The position numbers and the translations under genes are program-made. A DNA stretch of 64,000 nucleotides from Chlorophyllum brunneum (Eukaryota > Basidiomycota > Agaricomycetes > Agaricales > Agaricaceae), in assembly GCA_963576785.1 (NCBI GenBank), contig OY756147.1, positions 372,001-436,000 of the forward strand, given 5' to 3'. Positions 1 through 10,650 of this stretch are shown here, piece after piece. The number at the start of each line of letters is the position of its first letter. Within the stretch, counting starts at the first letter, position 1. The notes beneath the pieces were generated by a model. It was not told where the DNA came from. It saw nothing but the letters and a program-made list of their open reading frames with translations, and did not search any database.

Positions 1-1067
1 TCCTAGTATAGGTATTTCTTTTGCATCAAATACGCATTTCGATCTTTTGAAATATAGTTGGTGCTTTACCGCAATGTTGAGAAATCGCTTTGTTCTGTCC
101 TCAAGTTCCTGTTGTGTGGTTCTGGGTATGATGAAATCATCCATGTAGTTGACAACTGCTCCTTCCTGTAGCATTTCTCGAAAGACAGTATTCATCATCC
201 TTTGGAAAGTTGCTGGCAAATTGCTCATTCCAAAAAACATGACTGTTAGTTCGAATAACCCGTTGTTCATTACAAATGCTGCTTTCCATTCATTGCCTTC
301 CCTTATCCTGATGTTATTGTATCCCCAGATGATGTCGAGTTTGTTAAAGACTTTTGTGTTCTTGAGTTTGTTGATAACTTCACTTATGAGCGGAAGTGGT
401 GTTTTGTCTTTGACTGTGTGTTCATTTAGCTTCTTGTAGTCTTGTACCAGTCATTTGGTTCCATCCTTCTTGTTGAACAGGTGCGTAAATTGCTGCAGGT
501 ATGCTGGTAGGTCTTCTGGATTTGTTTGATTGGTTTTCTTTTCCTCTATGTGTTCTTTTACCGTGCATATTCTTTCGTTGAACTGTATATCATTGTAGTG
601 TGTGGTGCAATCCTTCAGGCATCTATTGAAGTGTACTATGTTGTTTATCCAATTGATTTCTGGGTTGTGCTTGACTAGCCAGTCATGTCCGAGATATAAG
701 TCTGCACTTTCCAGTTGTGTTACCATTGCTTTGATCTCTTCTGTGTGTTTGCCATTGCTTAGTACCAGTTGTGCCATATCTGTTATTTCTCCCTTCTTGT
801 TTTCGGTTCCATTAGCATTGATTACTCATATTGGGATTTCGAGGGGTTTGGTCATGATCTGTTCTTCTTCTACTATCCTCTGTGCTATGCACATGTGTGT
901 GCATCCAGAATCTACCAGTGTGGTGATTTGTTTGGGTTCTTTCTTTGTTCTGATTGTTGAGTCCAGGAGAAGTTCGCGTGTCGAGTTTTATTTTTGTGGA
1001 ATCACATATTGTCTATTGTGGAATAAAACAGAAACTCTAGGTTTATTGGCTCACAGGTTTGCACCTA
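1..1067 (-). pseudogene. gypsy A gag end plus pol protease/RT fragment
   Basis: The minus strand reads a protease-to-RT linker (QLESADLYLGHDWLVKHNPE) and then RT core motifs: FNKLDIIWGYNN, FFGMSN and the catalytic YMDD at about 130-145. It is broken by TGA at 451-453, where copy B has an Arg codon. It also has an in-frame deletion of about 210 bp relative to copy B, at the NKK/KKDGTK junction near 465. The gag stop TAG (1065-1067) matches copies B and D. The rest of RT, RNase H and integrase lies outside the window. It is not functional as it stands. Confidence 0.8.
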
Positions 1068-1127
1068 CTTGGAGCCTTTGACAAAATCCTCTTTTGTCTC
1101 TTCTTCTATCTCTTCAGTAACCTCCCT

Positions 1128-1698
1128 TGTTGAGGAAACAATTGTAATGAGTTGTTTGCTGGGGGCAGTAGTAAACACAGTGGGAGAGAATGTAGGGTCT
1201 ACTCACTGAGATAATAAGCTTCTATCTAATACCTATAGAAAGGTAATTCAGATAGACAGATATTATTGATAAAGCGGTCAGTGTCAGAGGTGTAGAGATC
1301 AAAGTCGAGTAAATCGATGCTAGTGTTGTACTCAAAGAGATAGGCAATGATGAAGAAGTTGTTCAATTGAACAAAATGCAGAACTAGGTCTGCTACATGG
1401 GGTTTATATACATATTGTAACATAGGCGAGCCATACTACATAAAATACTAGTAATGCATAGATTGTTCCTTATGACTCCCTTTAACTGCAGCATAGTGCC
1501 TGCAGAGTACTGCGGAATGTAGTATCTAGTCATTGGTACTATGTAGAATAATCTATCAAGTACTTATGACTCTCATCATATGCAAAGCAACTCATAGGAA
1601 GTTACTACAGATTGAAGTTACTGGAAAATAATGGATCAGTCTATTATTATCATAATGACTTCATAGTCTATTTCTAGAATATGTCCGAAACTTCAACA
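1128..1698 (-). repeat. copia-1 3' LTR (571 bp)
   Basis: The boundaries are set by the TG...CA termini with 6-bp inverted ends (TGTTGA/TCAACA), by the adjacent polypurine tract, and by alignment with the + strand LTR at 33800-34371. A TATA-like TATATAAACC lies inside it on the minus strand (about 1403-1412) and would drive the element's transcript. Confidence 0.88.
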
Positions 1699-1759
1699 CT
1701 CCTCCTTGCTCTGTATTGATGTAGAGTTTTAATCACTCAAATGTTAAGCCAAGGCGAGG

Positions 1760-4700
1760 TCAGAATAGATTGAATTTAATTTTGTCTAAATTCTTTGTGA
1801 GAATATTGGCAGCATTTTCTGTACCTTTCACAGAGAATATTTCAATCTTTCCATCTTCTACCAAATCACAAATGTAATGGTATTTGACATCGACATGTTT
1901 TGATTGTTTTTCTGTTACTGGATTTTTGGCCCAAAATATTGAACTCTCATTATCACCGAAGAGATAAGGGGCCAATGATTGGATACCAATTTCTTCCAAC
2001 AAATTGACAGTCCAAACAAGTTATTGACTGCAATCTGACCAAGCCATATACTCAGCTTCAGTGGAAGATAATGTGATGGTTTTCTGTTTTCTACTTAACC
2101 AAGCGATCGCTCTACTAGCTAATAAACAGAAATATCCAGTTACAGATTTACGACTAATTGGATCACCAGCCCAATCAGAGTCGGAAAAGGCATTAAGGCC
2201 TTGCATAGAACTTCCATTATAGGTAATTCTATATTTGCGAGTAGCATTAAGATACTTTAGCAAATGTAAGCCTGCATTGTAATGCACTTTAGTGGGATTG
2301 GTCATATGTTGTGATAATTTGACAGTGGCAAAAGCAATATCAGGCCAACTGCCTATCATCAGATATATAACTGATTCTACTAACTGTTGATACCTCTTTA
2401 TGAAGTCAGGTGTTGCTTGTCCTATATTAAATTCGAAGATAAATCCATTTGGTAATGGGATTTCTTCCTTTCCAATTACTTTAAATCGATCAAGCACTTT
2501 TCCTAGATAATCTATTTGGTCTAGGGTGATTGATTGGTTTATAGGATTTTGCAAAATTTTCATGCCAAGAAACTCTTTGGTTGGACCAAGGTCTCGGCAT
2601 TCCCATTTCTTCATAAAGAGTGCTCGCTTCTCATGTAGAAGTCTAGAGCCTCTGATTCTGATGAACATTGAGTCATCTACATAGACCAGAGCTATAATAA
2701 GCTCTTTGGTTTCAGAGTTGTAGTAATAATAGACTCCAGCATCTAGTTTGGATCGGACAAATCCTAGGTCGGTCATTGACTTAGTCAATTTCTTCCACCA
2801 TTGTTGTCCAGATTACTTTAGTCCATAAATGGCTTGGTTTAATCTCCAAACCATATTACCACGACCTGTATTGAAACCTTCTGGAAGTTCCATATAGAGT
2901 TCTTCATCCAGTTTTCCGTAGAGATAAGCAGTTTTAACATCTAAACTGAGCATTTCCCAATCGTTAAGGATAGCGACTGCAAATATGAGTTGTGCTGTCT
3001 CATAACAGACTACTAGTGAAAATAGTTCATCATAATCGATTCCCTCTATCTGAGAGAATCCTTTTGCTACTAGTTGAGCATGGTATCGACCGTCTGATTT
3101 GGGTGTGAAGACCCATCTATTTTTGACAGCTTTTCTTCCAGGTGGAAGTTTAGCTAAGTCATAAACATGTCTTTCTTTGAGTGATTTTAACTCTTCTAAG
3201 CACGCTTTCCACCATTTAGATTTTTCTTCTGATAGTAGTTGATGTAGATCCTTAAAAGAAATAGGAACTAATGGTGATTCAACTTTTTGAGTACACAGAT
3301 AATTGATCATCCCTACTCCTCCTTCTCTGCATAAGTCTTCTAATGTAGAAGCTTCATGCTGAGAACATCTATCGATTATTCCAGGTTTGGAAGCCTCTGA
3401 TTGAATTTGTCTAACAGGTCTACTCATAGAACTTGTCAACTTTGACTTAGGAGGTTGGAACATCTCATATTCCTGGAGAATTTTGGTCAGATACTTTGTA
3501 GAACCATAGAAGTTTCCTGGATGTTCAGGTACTTTTCTGGTTCTTTGCGGTCTCTGAGGTATTTCAGGAACTGGTATTTGATCCGAGTGACCTCGTGGTA
3601 CAGAAGGACCAGCATCCCGATCATCTTTGACAGGGGTATAGGATATGAACAGTTGTTTATCCGGATCATCTCTTTGAGAAGGCGGATGGTTCGGACCTTC
3701 AGGGTGATTGGGTGGATCAGTATATGATAATCCATCACTGTCATTGTCTTCTGGTATTTGTGCTTCTCTTGGTGGAAAGAGAATGTTTTGCACAATACCA
3801 CCCTACTCCTCCTGAACATTGGTATTGATATTCAGTGCTTTTCCCTTTCCTTTATTCTTTTTAGGTTCAGGGAAAGGAGTTGGAATTTGGCCATGAACAG
3901 ATCTATAAGTCCTATCTTCCAGAGAACTTTTGGGAGAAGTTCGGGGAATAGGGCTTGGTGGTTTATCAAAAGGTAAACCAGTAGATGGATCTGGAGCATG
4001 GAAGACAATAACTTCCAAAGGTGTGCTTTGAGAAGTAGAAGATGATGGTTGGTTCATCCGTTCTTCTTACTTCTTCCCAACATATTTAGGGAAGTGTTCT
4101 TCGCTGAATATGGCTGTTGGAGATGTATAGATTACATTTCCATTTAGGTGCCTCATGAAACGATAATTTTTCCTATCAGATGTCCAACCAAGGAAAATCA
4201 TGAGTTCTGACTTCGCTATCAGTTTATTGTCTCTTATCTCTTTTGGGAGAAAGACATAAGAACCATAGCCAAAGACTCTCTCTTTGGAGATGTCTGGAAT
4301 CTTCTGATTCAACACTTCATAAGGTGTTTTCCACATGAGCTGTGATACCGGTGTTTTATTATAGATATGTATTGCATGATCTATAGAAAACTCCCACCAA
4401 CCATCAGGAATACAAGCATGATGCCGCATGGCTTCTGCTTTATCCATTAGAGTTCGGTTCAAGCATTCTGCTTGACCATTTTGTTGGTGTATGTGTGGTA
4501 CACTAGTCTCATGTATAATCCCTAATGAGCGCAAATGAGATTGCAACTCGTCAGTCGCATACTCTCCTCCTCTATCAGTGCAGAGATGTTTTAATTTAGT
4601 CTCATATTGAGTCTGAATTAAGGTAATGAAATTTTTCATTTCTTCTGCTGCTTCTGATTTCTTATGGAGGAAGCGAATCCATCCATGAGAGGAAAAGTCA

Positions 4701-5650
4701 TCCATTATAGTCATAACCCATTTAAATTTATGGTAGGAAAGAATCGGAAGTTCAACTAAATCCGAGTGAATTCTTTTGAATGGATGCTTTGTGTATGTAG
4801 GGTTCTCTCTAAAGGGTTTCTGGTGCATCTTTCCCTTGGCACAACCGTCACAGACTGGTTTTTGCTCAGGAATCTGCACCAGAGTAAACCCAATTGTATT
4901 TTTCTCAAAATGATTGAGGATACAATTAGAGGGATGTCCTAATCTCGCATGTACAACTTTGTAGCCAATGATTGGATCCGCAGTCATAGCTGCTTGTTCC
5001 GAGTGTACAATTTTGGTATTAACAAAATGTAAAGTAGTGTTATGACTTGCTGAAGGATATGCTTGAAGAATAGCATTTCCTTCGCTATCAACTATTACTG
5101 ATTTGTTGGCATCTATTCTAACAGTTTTGCCATCTTGGCATAACTGTCCCACTGACATTAGTTGTTCAGAGGTTCCTTTTAGAAGGAAGACTGGATATAT
5201 TAATATCTGCATTGGTTGAACGCTGTTAGTCTTCCCGTTATAGACTCTATGCTTAAGCATAACTGCACCAAGACTAACCGTATTAAGATAGGGGCCTTGT
5301 GCTCCTACAGTCTTAATTGGGATCGAAACTTCAAGTTCTTTGAAGTTGATAAAGTCTTCTGCATAAGGGGTATAATGACATGATGCTCCTGAGTCTAATA
5401 ACCATATGTCACTATATTCTTCTAGTGGCATTATACTTTGATCATTGCCTATTGATCGAGATCTAATTTGGTCCAGTACTCTTAAATACTGATCGGGCAT
5501 TTGCGTTGAGAAACAGGAAAATTGAGAAGTGTCAAAACACTTCTCATTTATTGTTACACACGAAAATACATGATTATGGGATCCTAAAGATCCCAATTGA
5601 GTATTTACATGCCCAGCCCCCAATGTCCCTTTCCCTTGCCCTTGCCCTTC
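1760..5650 (-). pseudogene. copia-1 pol (protease, integrase, RT, RNase H)
   Basis: One continuous minus-strand frame encodes, in order: an aspartic protease (WLLDSGASCHYTP, about 5380-5395); the GAG-pre-integrase zinc motif (HARLGHPS...CDGCAKGK); the integrase core with its D, D and E residues (HSDLVELP, DRGGEY, HQQNGQAE); RT from about 3220 with the catalytic YVDD near 2685; and RNase H (SDWAGDPIS, STEAEYMAWSD). The frame is interrupted only by TAA 4067, TAG 3803, TAA 2813 and TAA 2021, each explainable by C-to-T in a Gln codon. The TAA at 2021 also occurs in the other copy (33474). The remaining frame is open, so the decay is recent or mild. Confidence 0.88.
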
Positions 5651-7722
5651 TTATGAAGTCAGCCAGTTGGCATGTTAGTGACAGGACTGTGTATCAGGGT
5701 TAGTAAGAGTATCTGAGATCAAATTGATCACATACCCAGCTTCTCCCTTCTTCTTGAAGTCACTTCCATAGTCGGTCGATGAAAGTCCAAGAGACACCTC
5801 AGATTGAGGTGCCAAAGCAAAGGGTTCGGACTTAGGAGACTTCAGAAGAGGTCCAGAAGAGGGTCCTGCAATGTTCGCAGGGTTCCTGGGGTCATAGATG
5901 TCGTAGGCAACATCCTGGGCCAGTGCCATGAGGTTGTCAACCTCCTTCTCGCTCTCAAGCCGCTTGAAGGCTTCATCTACCAACACTGTAAGTGTGGCAG
6001 GTCACCTGTAAGTGGTCTTGTAAGAGAGTATTTCTTACTCTGAAATTGCTCTGTCAGAGGGGAGGCCCGAGGAAGAGAAGGAAACTCCTCATCATAGGTC
6101 CTGACAGCCAGAGCTACTATTTCCTCCCGAGGAGGAAGGTAGAATGGCTGAACCTCTCTGGGTTCAAGCGAGTCACCCCAGGTGACAGAGTCCATGCTTG
6201 GGATCTTTACCACATGGTACATAGCCAAATTAATTTTCGTCCCAAATTTGGGAGAAACCAATAAGGTATATAGTAAACCAAGGGGTAAGAGGAAAGAGAA
6301 GCGGACATGAGTCGTGTTAATGTCAGGGTTACTATGCTTTAGGAACCATTTACTCACCCTCGTGTGACCCTCACAGGTACAACCTGGGGGGTGACCAGAA
6401 GGAACGGAAGGTGCACCAGGAGGTGTCACCAATCATCCTTGTTGGGCATGGGGATGAGAGACCTCATGCATTCTTCGATCATAATGATCGAGGGCACGTT
6501 TCTTCGCCATTTGCATGGGCGAAGGACCAGTGACGTGGTCGCGCCAGGTGGTCACCTGTTGGATCCGCAGTGAGTTTTCGAGCAGGGCGGTGAAACATAA
6601 GTTTCGTGCTTCAGCATGCACCTTTTTCTCGAGCTCAGCACGAGCATTCTCTCGTGCCTGCTGGACCTTTTTGGGATTAACCCAAGTAAGCGGTTTTGGT
6701 CTCTCACTCACAAGTACACGAGTGGTCGGAGGAGCGGGAGCGGGAACGGGTCGAGGCGTGTCCATGCGCCTCATCAGGTCGAAGGGGGTCATCCCCGGAC
6801 CAGTGAAACGACGGACTGCCGGTTCCGTGGCAGTGGCGAAGCCCGCCATGTGGGCTTGGGGTTTACCCTGGCACTTCTTGGGCTTCTTCTTCTTCTTCTG
6901 GACGTTAATCCAGGTAGGAGAAGGGGGAGAAGGCTGAGGGGGCTGCCCACTCGGATTGGCAGGGTGGCGTGGACCTCTCGCAGGCTGGGCCCTGGTATCG
7001 CCTCCAGGGTGGAAGCGGTTCCAGGGTGGTCCAGGGCGAGTCCTGGGGATATTGCCCTGAGGGCGAGTTTGGTAGTTAGCGGTCGCGGCAAAAGATGCTT
7101 GGGGGTTAGACATGTTAGGTCTTGACCCTTCACGTCTTGACCACTCAGCATTTATAGCCTGCTGAACTACCTCCCAGGTCATATCTACAACATCGTGATT
7201 ATTTGCCAATGTTGTTTGAGCCACAGCATTCCAATCCGGTGGTAATGCGTTCAAAGCGATCATCGCGCCAAGAACTTCTGGCAATTTTACCTTAGCTGTT
7301 TCTAATTGAGAAGCCATTGTTCTCAATTCAGCTAGATCCATTGCTGGATCTTGATTCCCTGAAATGCACTTTCGCAACATTCTTTGGAGAATTGAATACA
7401 CCGCGGCAGGAGAAGGTGTCCCAAAGCGGGTTTTCAAATCAGTCCAGAGGAATCCAGGAGTATCATGCCCATGAAGTAATAGGGAATCAGGTAAGATGCC
7501 ATTAATAACAGCCAATGCCTGACCTTGAAGTTGATCTCTCCTTCTATCCTCCTCTGTTAAGATGGTGGCATTTTTAGGGGAGAGATTCTGATCTGTCACA
7601 GTCCATCCTGACTGGTTGGAGCCAGTGAGGGTTAGGGCATCCTGAAGCCTTCTAGACCAGAATGCATAGTTCTTGGGCCCATTGAGCTTAGGCAAACCAG
7701 CAACGATATTATTAGTAGACAT
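5651..7722 (-). pseudogene. copia-1 gag with an intron-like segment
   Basis: The frame starts at the ATG at 7722 with a UBN2-like copia gag N-terminus (LNGPKNYAFWSRRLQDALTL) followed by a Pro-rich, basic region. A TGA at 6433-6435 (explainable from CGA) is followed by more open frame in phase. A 53-nt stretch at 5986-6038 has GTAAG and TTACAG borders. Removing it joins QFQ to MLVDEAFKRLESEKEVDN in frame and bypasses the TAG at 5977. Downstream TAA codons at 5675 and 5651 separate it from pol, which is in the same frame, so the ancestor could have had a single gag-pol frame after splicing. I see no ordinary CCHC zinc knuckle; there is only CTCEGH near 6375. Confidence 0.75.
5986..6038 (-). other. 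Putative 53-nt intron inside copia-1 gag
   Basis: On the minus strand the segment begins GTAAGAAATA and ends CACACTTACAG. Splicing gives CAG ATG TTG GTA and restores a long open frame on both sides. The length is typical of the host introns in this window. The alternative is a plain frameshift mutation near 5980 in a dead element. Confidence 0.5.
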
Positions 7723-7869
7723 AATATTTTTGTCGAGTGTATTTCTTTCTAGAAGAAAATTCTCATATCAGCAATGATCAAATGCAAGGATAACTCTGTC
7801 AGGTAAAGCCCTATCATCCTATCTTGGTTAGAGGGAATGATAATGGTTTAACCATTGGTAAGGCTACCG

Positions 7870-7881
7870 GGGCCCATAACC
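7870..7881 (-). promoter_or_regulatory. copia-1 primer-binding site (internal initiator tRNA-Met)
   Basis: The + strand reads GGGCCCATAACC directly against the LTR end. This is the anticodon arm of eukaryotic initiator tRNA-Met, with the CAT anticodon in the middle. The element RNA would therefore pair with the internal part of the tRNA and not with its CCA end, as described for Drosophila copia, which is primed by a tRNA-iMet half molecule. Confidence 0.7.
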
Positions 7882-8021
7882 TGTTGAGGAAATGACCATA
7901 ACAAGTTGTTTGCTAGGGGCAGCAGTAAATGCAGTGGGAGAGAACGTAGGGTCTACTCACCAAGATAATAAGCTTCTATCTAATACCTGTAGAAAGGTAA
8001 TTCGGATAGACAGATATTATT
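7882..8021 (-). repeat. copia-1 5' LTR remnant
   Basis: This is 140 bp matching the 1128-1267 end of the 3' LTR. Homology stops at CAGATATTATT and gypsy gag follows immediately, so about 430 bp of the LTR is missing. Confidence 0.85.
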
Positions 8022-8848
8022 CTCCATTTGCTGTATGTATCTGGGATTGAGGCTGATGGGTAGCCTACAATAGTTCAGATAATATCTGCTCTGGTGTGTC
8101 ATTTGAGGAGGAATATGGCATGCGCATCGTCTGTTCCTGCTTAGGTTTTCAATGCTTCGAACTCTATTAAGAAGTCCATGGTGTTCTTTTTTCCCTGTTT
8201 GAACAACTCGATTTCCCCTTCTGCTATTTCTTTTCTATTCCCCAAGGAGAAGATAGCTACCATCTCCTTTGCAAAGTCATCGAATGCCGGTATTTTCTTA
8301 TCTTGAATCATTTGTAATTTGGCATTGGCATAGGGACCTGCGAGTTCCCCTTTTATTCGAGCTAATATTCTAATTATCTTTTGTTCATTGTTGTCAATTT
8401 TGTTGAAGAGTGTCCATAAAGACATTGCTCTCTACCAATTATCAAACTTGGTTCTATCTCCATTGAAATATCCTGGTTCTGGGGCTAGGTTCTTCGGGAA
8501 GTTGATTTCATTGGCCATCTCTGATTCTGTCTCTGGTTCACTATATTCATTTTTGTGGGTCTTGGCGACTTCTATGTTGGATGTGGCTTCAGCGATTTCT
8601 GTATCGAATGGGGTCTCGGCAACTTCTATGTTGAATGTGGTCTTAGCAACTTCTGTGTTGAATAGGGTCTTGAAAAGAGCTGTATCTTCTTCTATACTGT
8701 GGTCGGATTTCTGCCATTTAAGGCTTTCAGGGATTTCTGGTTCTGTTCATCGTTTGGATCTGGTGGTTACTGGTGATCCCTGGATATCTGTTGGTCTCAG
8801 AGCTCTTGGTCTTCTTGGTGTTCTCGATGAGCTACTGCTGCTCATATA
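8022..8848 (-). pseudogene. gypsy A gag, 5' part
   Basis: The minus-strand translation follows copy B gag from the N-terminus (SSSSRTPRRPRALRPTDIQG) through the capsid-like region (PEPGYFNGDRTKF, SLGNRKEIAEGEIELFKQGK). Stops replace Arg near 8747, Trp near 8432 (DNW-stop-RAMS) and Gln near 8141, all of the C-to-T/G-to-A type. The zinc knuckles were lost with the deletion next to copia-1. Confidence 0.8.
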
Positions 8849-8938
8849 CTGTTGTCCTGGTTAGAGACTATTATTCCAAGCCTAGCTGTGAATAGTGGCA
8901 CCTTTCTTGCAAGGTGAGTCGAATGACACTTTACCAAA

Positions 8939-9230
8939 TGTTATGACCTTAGTCTAAGACTCAGGTTGCAAGCCTTTGGATAAAGACAAGAAAGTAAAGA
9001 AGAGAGTAAGGGATGATACGATTGGTAAAGTATAAGGAATACATCAAGTATTACTATACTTTATATACTAGTAGTAAGAACTAAGAATAAAGGAACAGAG
9101 TAAAGGAGTCATAGAGACAAATAAGAGGAGTCAGAAGAGGTACAGCTATAAAGGGTGAAACATATAGGTGAAATGGATAAATGTGACGGGCACATGATAG
9201 AAATGTACTGTCTATCTATAGTTCATAACA
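8939..9230 (-). repeat. gypsy A 5' LTR (292 bp)
   Basis: The ends are TGTTATGACC...GTTCATAACA. It aligns along its length with the 300-bp LTRs of copy B and keeps the TATATAAA box and the CTTTACCAA start region. Short internal indels and many transitions show that it is older than copy B. Confidence 0.88.
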
Positions 9231-10243
9231 ACACCCTTCTTCCAAAGTACTATGTGACTGAAAATCTGGTCAACTTGCAAGAGAACATAACTGGTCCCAA
9301 CCCTCTCCACAATGATATTAAGCATACTGCTTATATACAACTTACCAAAATGGTCCACACAATTATGAAGTCTAAACTGCCAGCTGATATAATAAACTGG
9401 CCCTTTACTGATACTGCCAAGATCTGAACTATGATATGTACTGCTTATGGCATCATTTCTGTGTTAGAACTTGATAGCAAATATATTGAGACAATTCATT
9501 TCTGTCTCCATCTTGACCAGGATCCATCTGGTCCTATCACCCATTTGGAATCACTATACTAACAGCTACTGGTGACTACAATATTCTGGGGGTGATCCAG
9601 GCAATAACCCTTCTTGCTAGTATCCCAAACTAGTGGAATATCACCATACCCTTCCTCACAGCCAACATAACCATTTGTAACATGTTTGCTAAGGTCCGAA
9701 ACACTATCATGAATTACTAGTCAACTATTAAAATAAACCACAAAATAAATAAATTTAGTGGTATGAAACCCCAAGGTATACCCCCATGTTATCAGGGGTA
9801 GCAGCAGTAGCAGTAACAGTATGGTCCCCTACAGAAGCAGCAGTAGCAAGGGCAGCAGTCATGTCCTCAGCAGTAGCAGTAACAGCAACCTTTGCAGTAG
9901 TAGCAATAGTGCCAGTAGTAGCAGCAGCAGTGCTAGCAGTAGTAGTACCAGCACCAGCAGTAGCTGCAGGGTAAGAAAGATAAGAAGAAGTGCCAATGTG
10001 GAAAACATAGAAGCAACAAAAGCTGAATGAATGAGGTTAATACTGGGCAACCAGCTCTCTTTAGGAATGATACCAGACAACTGGCTTATACAATGGGTTC
10101 TGTCAACTTCAGCTTTATTAGGTTGACAACTAACCTAAAGAAAAATACTTACAGCCTTGTTAATAAGGTATAATTCTCTATTCCTCTTCCTCTTTTTCTT
10201 TTCTCATGGATAACAAATCCTGCTGAGAAGAAAACTCAAGATC
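9231..10243 (+). pseudogene. copia-2 gag fragment, left of gypsy B
   Basis: This is a degraded gag-like sequence (for example LTKMVHTIMKSKLPADIINW near 9340) ending in a Gln-rich tract and a remnant zinc knuckle (KKKCQCGKHR, about 9975-10010). It continues after the gypsy B insertion at 16732. Frequent TAG/TAA codons lie in Gln positions. The assignment to copia rests on the integrase fragment at 17984-18232, which lies in the same orientation. Confidence 0.5.
9789..9972 (+). repeat. Decayed CAG (poly-Gln) trinucleotide tract
   Basis: This is an imperfect run of CAG/TAG/CAA triplets. In the gag frame it reads poly-Gln with many TAG and TAA codons, as expected if CAG and CAA were converted by C-to-T. 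Shifted frames read as artificial Ala/Val- or Ser-rich ORFs. Confidence 0.75.
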
Positions 10244-10543
10244 TGTTACGACCTTAGTCTCTGACTCAGGTTGCAAGCCTTTGGATAAAGGAAAGGGAGT
10301 AGAGAGAGGAAGAAGGGATGATACGATTGGTAAAGTGTAAGGAATACATCAAGTATTACTACACTTTATATACTAGTGGTGGAGGCTAATAATAAGGGAG
10401 TCGAGTAACGGAGTCAGAGGAGACGAGTAGAACGAGTCAGGTAGGAGGCACAGCCTCTAGGGTGATACAGGAGATGAAACGAGTATGAGAGTACATGAGG
10501 TAACAGGCGCATGATAGGAATGAACGGTCTATGATTCGTAACA
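10244..10543 (-). repeat. gypsy B 3' LTR (300 bp)
   Basis: The ends are TGTTACGACC...GATTCGTAACA. It differs from the 5' LTR only in the ACATGAGGTAACAGG stretch (the partner has ACACGAGGTAACGGG), two CpG-to-TpG/CpA changes. Confidence 0.95.
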
Positions 10544-10556
10544 ATACCTCCTTTTC
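10544..10556 (-). promoter_or_regulatory. gypsy B polypurine tract
   Basis: The minus strand reads GAAAAGGAGGTAT directly before the 3' LTR, the expected plus-strand primer for reverse transcription. Copy D has the equivalent AAAAAGGGAGGTAT at about 26008-26021. Confidence 0.75.
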
Positions 10557-10650
10557 AAGCTTCATGTCCCCATGATATGTATTACTGTAAAGGTCCTTTG
10601 TAGGGTAAGGCATATGGGATTTGGTGATGGTGATAAAACGCGACGAGTGT

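Larger units (their letters stand above)
1128..8021 (-). mobile_element. Ty1/copia element (copia-1) inserted in gypsy A
   Basis: This element has a complete 3' LTR (1128-1698), gag and pol in copia order (protease, integrase, RT, RNase H), a primer-binding site (7870-7881) and a 5' LTR truncated to its last 140 bp (7882-8021). The LTR ends are TGTTGA/TCAACA. A polypurine tract (AAGGAGGAG on the minus strand, about 1699-1707) abuts the 3' LTR. It lies in the same orientation as the host gypsy element. The target duplication cannot be tested because the right junction was deleted. A second, 5'-truncated copy lies at 33057-34371. Confidence 0.9.
1..9230 (-). mobile_element. Ty3/gypsy element copy A, partial, split by a copia insertion
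   Basis: This is a degraded chromovirus copy on the minus strand that runs off the left edge of the window. From right to left it has the 5' LTR (8939-9230), gag (8022-8848), the copia-1 insertion (1128-8021), then the end of gag and the protease-RT start of pol (1-1127). Compared with copy B it lacks about 307 bp between its two halves, including both gag zinc knuckles. The gap coincides with a truncation of the copia 5' LTR, so one deletion removed the right copia end plus flanking gypsy DNA. Confidence 0.85.

Noticed and set aside
6205..6357. Second possible intron in copia-1 gag (GTGAGT...AAAG, 153 nt)
   Set aside because: The donor is good and the hydrophobic translation looks intronic, but the acceptor AAAG is weak and the length is in phase and open, so nothing requires splicing.
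9821..10030. Ser-rich ORF (and Ala/Val-rich ORF at 9786-9974)
   Set aside because: They are shifted readings of the decayed CAG tract of copia-2 gag and have no independent support.
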